NCBI GenBank assembly: GCA_019347795.1
Contig: JAHWKS010000190.1
Location: 1-8,167, forward strand
DNA from: Planctomycetota bacterium
GTDB taxonomy: Bacteria > Planctomycetota > Planctomycetia > Pirellulales > Pirellulaceae
Length of the DNA stretch: 8,167 nt
Reading direction: 5' to 3'
Of the stretch, positions 6,471-8,167 are shown one piece after another. The notes beneath the pieces are model-generated. The model saw only the letters and a program-made list of their open reading frames with translations. It was not told the DNA's origin and did no database searches. The translations under genes were made by a program, and so were the position numbers. Positions within the stretch are counted from its first letter, which is position 1. Each line of letters starts with the position of its first letter.

Positions 6471-8167
6471 CTAGCGGCGCACGCCTCCGAGTCCGAGCAC
6501 AACGACCTGCACGCTATGGGAGTGCGCATCCGCGATCGTCCGGGCGCCAAGCACTTCGGCGATCAACGCCGCGGTAACCGGCACGGCGAGGGACTGGCGA
6601 AACCAGGCGTCGAAGGCCCACCACTCGCTCTCGTCCCGATTTTCGAGGAGAACATCGGCCGTCGCTTGCAGCCACTCCACGGCCTGCGGCGACTGCGGGA
6701 CGATCGCCGCGGCGAGCAGCCGGCTCTCGAACCAGCGATCGTCGCTCTCGGGAATCTCGAGCAAACGATCGACGCCGCGATGGGCCGCCTGCGGATGCTC
6801 CACCGCCTCGTCTTCGCCGCTAACGGTCGCCAGCAACGCCCCGGCAAATGCGGCCTGCGAGCCTTCCCCCTCGACGTATCGCGAGACGAGGTACGGCGCC
6901 AACTCCTGCCACGGCGCCTGGCCGGCCCGCTTCACCAGCGGGACCCGTTCCTCGTGCTCCCATGGCCTATGGCCCGCCAGTGCATACAACGTTCTTTGGG
7001 GAAACTGCTCGCTCAGTTCGGCGCCGACCTTGAGCCACACCGCGGCTTGCTCCTCGGCGGGCTCTCCCGTCGCCAGTTCGACCAGCGCGCCTGCCGCCGT
7101 AATCTTGGCCTTGGTGGACTTCTCCCGCTCGAAGCGGTCCTGCCACACGGAGCGCGGCTCGCCCATGTAGATCGGCTCGTCCGTTGCCGGCTTTCCATTC
7201 GCGACCGCCGGCTGCTTTTCATAGCGGATGCGAGCGAGCACTTCTTCGCCAGCCTGCAGCGTGAAGGCGTCGGGCGTCACTTGGAGTGAGTCGTGGCCGC
7301 CGGCCAGCCGCACGCGATACCGGCCGGCCCGCAGCACCGTTTCCTTATCGCCTTCCTGAATCTCCAGCGATTGGACCTCCTGCTCCTCGTTGACCAGCTC
7401 CACGCGAATATTGTCCGCTTCCGATTCGATGCGGAGCGTGCCTTCGGGAGTTTGCAGCACGAGCACAACGCCCAGACACACGGCGGCGACGGCGATCGCG
7501 GCCAGGACCAGCCATCGCGGAAGGCGCCGGGAGTGAGCGACGGCGTCCGACTCGGCCTTCTTCTCGTTCGGCGCGGTGGCGTCTCGCCTCTCGCCGAGGA
7601 GCTCCGCCAGCGACGCTTCGGCTTCCGCGACTTCTGCCGCATCCGTGTCGCGCGGATCGTCGTCCGGAGGTGCGATCTCCGCCACCCGCCGCGCCAGGTC
7701 GCCGCCGGCCAAGGGCGCCAGCATCGCGGCGACTTCTTCCGCTGAACCGGGACGCTCCTCCGGCCGAGGGGCCAGCAGGCGGGCGATCAGGTCGTTCAGC
7801 TCTGCCGGAACATCGGGCCGGATCGCGGCCACGCGCGGCGGCGCCTGCTCGGCGATGCGCCGCAACTGCGCCAGCAGCGGACGTTCGTCGGCGCCGCCAT
7901 GCGGCGGTCGCCCCGTTAGCAGGAAGAACAGCGTCGCCCCCAGCCCGTAGAGGTCGGCCCGCTGGTCGAGCGGCTCGCCGCCGCCGGCCTGCTCGGGCGC
8001 CATGTAATCGAGGGTGCCCAAGAGCCGGCCCAGCGACGTGTCGCGATCCGCGGCGACATTTTCCGCGAGATGCGCAAGGCCGAAGTCGAGCAGCTTTACC
8101 CTGCCCGCGTGATCGACCATCAGGTTCGACGGCTTCACGTCGCGATGGATGGCGCCTTGCGCATGGG
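6471..8167 (-). CDS. Membrane-anchored Ser/Thr protein kinase, C-terminal part
   Basis: The frame runs off the right edge of the window. The edge encodes HAQGAIHRDVKPSNLM, so the GTG at 8138 is an internal valine and the ATP-binding lobe lies outside. The kinase motifs seen are the catalytic loop HRDVKPSN (8147-8124, catalytic Asp at 8141-8139), DFG (8087-8079) and APE in YMAPEQ (8000-7992), followed by ADLYGLGATLFFLLTG. All key residues are intact, so the kinase looks active. A low-complexity acidic linker leads to one transmembrane helix (about 7511-7455, LVLAAIAVAAVCLGVVLVL). Next comes a PEGA-like beta domain (about 7448-7224) beginning TPEGTLRIES and including LRAGRYRVRLAGG, a combination common in planctomycete kinases. 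The remainder is a helical domain of about 240 residues, starting near YMGEPRSVWQDRFEREKS, of unknown function and presumably outside the cytoplasmic membrane. A sensor that signals inward is the natural inference. The stop at 6471 follows a short tail (VQVVVLGLGGVRR), and another frame opens across it, so the C-terminus may be cut by a frameshift. Confidence 0.88.
   Translation of the reverse strand, partial: HAQGAIHRDVKPSNLMVDHAGRVKLLDFGLAHLAENVAADRDTSLGRLLGTLDYMAPEQAGGGEPLDQRADLYGLGATLFFLLTGRPPHGGADERPLLAQLRRIAEQAPPRVAAIRPDVPAELNDLIARLLAPRPEERPGSAEEVAAMLAPLAGGDLARRVAEIAPPDDDPRDTDAAEVAEAEASLAELLGERRDATAPNEKKAESDAVAHSRRLPRWLVLAAIAVAAVCLGVVLVLQTPEGTLRIESEADNIRVELVNEEQEVQSLEIQEGDKETVLRAGRYRVRLAGGHDSLQVTPDAFTLQAGEEVLARIRYEKQPAVANGKPATDEPIYMGEPRSVWQDRFEREKSTKAKITAAGALVELATGEPAEEQAAVWLKVGAELSEQFPQRTLYALAGHRPWEHEERVPLVKRAGQAPWQELAPYLVSRYVEGEGSQAAFAGALLATVSGEDEAVEHPQAAHRGVDRLLEIPESDDRWFESRLLAAAIVPQSPQAVEWLQATADVLLENRDESEWWAFDAWFRQSLAVPVTAALIAEVLGARTIADAHSHSVQVVVLGLGGVRR

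Noticed and set aside
6153..7289. 378-codon open frame on the + strand opposite the kinase gene
   Set aside because: It is a shadow of the kinase and following frame; the arginine/proline-rich translation has no recognisable domain.
8136..8138. GTG at 8138 as the start of the kinase gene
   Set aside because: The preceding in-frame codons encode HAQGAIHRD, the first part of the kinase catalytic loop, so the gene continues beyond the window.

Overview
The window looks like chromosomal DNA from a high-GC bacterium, most likely a planctomycete of the Pirellulales type. This is judged from gene content only: a membrane-anchored Ser/Thr kinase with a PEGA-like periplasmic domain, a LarA-family protein, a SEC-C protein on a helical scaffold, few clear Shine-Dalgarno sites, and genes switching strand often. 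No rRNA, tRNA, CRISPR array, transposase or phage gene was seen.

Layout. Positions 2-646 (+) hold the 3' part of a MOSC-domain protein whose start lies before the window. It is followed 36 bp later by a 436-residue helical-repeat protein ending in a SEC-C zinc motif (683-1993, +), and then by an exported Asp-box (BNR, sialidase-like) beta-propeller protein (2039-3307, +). A short convergent gap separates these from a LarA-type nickel-dependent racemase/epimerase homologue (3410-4723, -). A divergent spacer of about 150 bp with a heptamer tandem repeat leads to a compact two-gene unit on the + strand: a small helical protein (4876-5067) overlapping an HNH endonuclease (5054-5476). A hairpin at 5505-5523 lies between that unit and two consecutive minus-strand frames. 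These are an unrecognised 303-residue reading frame (5548-6459) and, upstream of it, the C-terminal part of a transmembrane Ser/Thr protein kinase (6471-8167) whose N-terminus is beyond the window.

How the parts relate. The window is a patchwork of short units rather than one pathway. The most system-like part is the overlapping small-protein/HNH pair. Its gene and the Asp-box gene use clearly fewer G/C-ending codons than the SEC-C gene, which fits accessory or recently acquired genes. The LarA homologue keeps the residues that bind the nickel-pincer cofactor, but no cofactor-synthesis genes are visible here. The kinase and the 303-residue frame may be one gene broken by a frameshift, or two coupled genes. 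I did not find a convincing wholly new system; the best leads are the HNH pair, the variant cofactor loop of the LarA homologue, and the kinase break.
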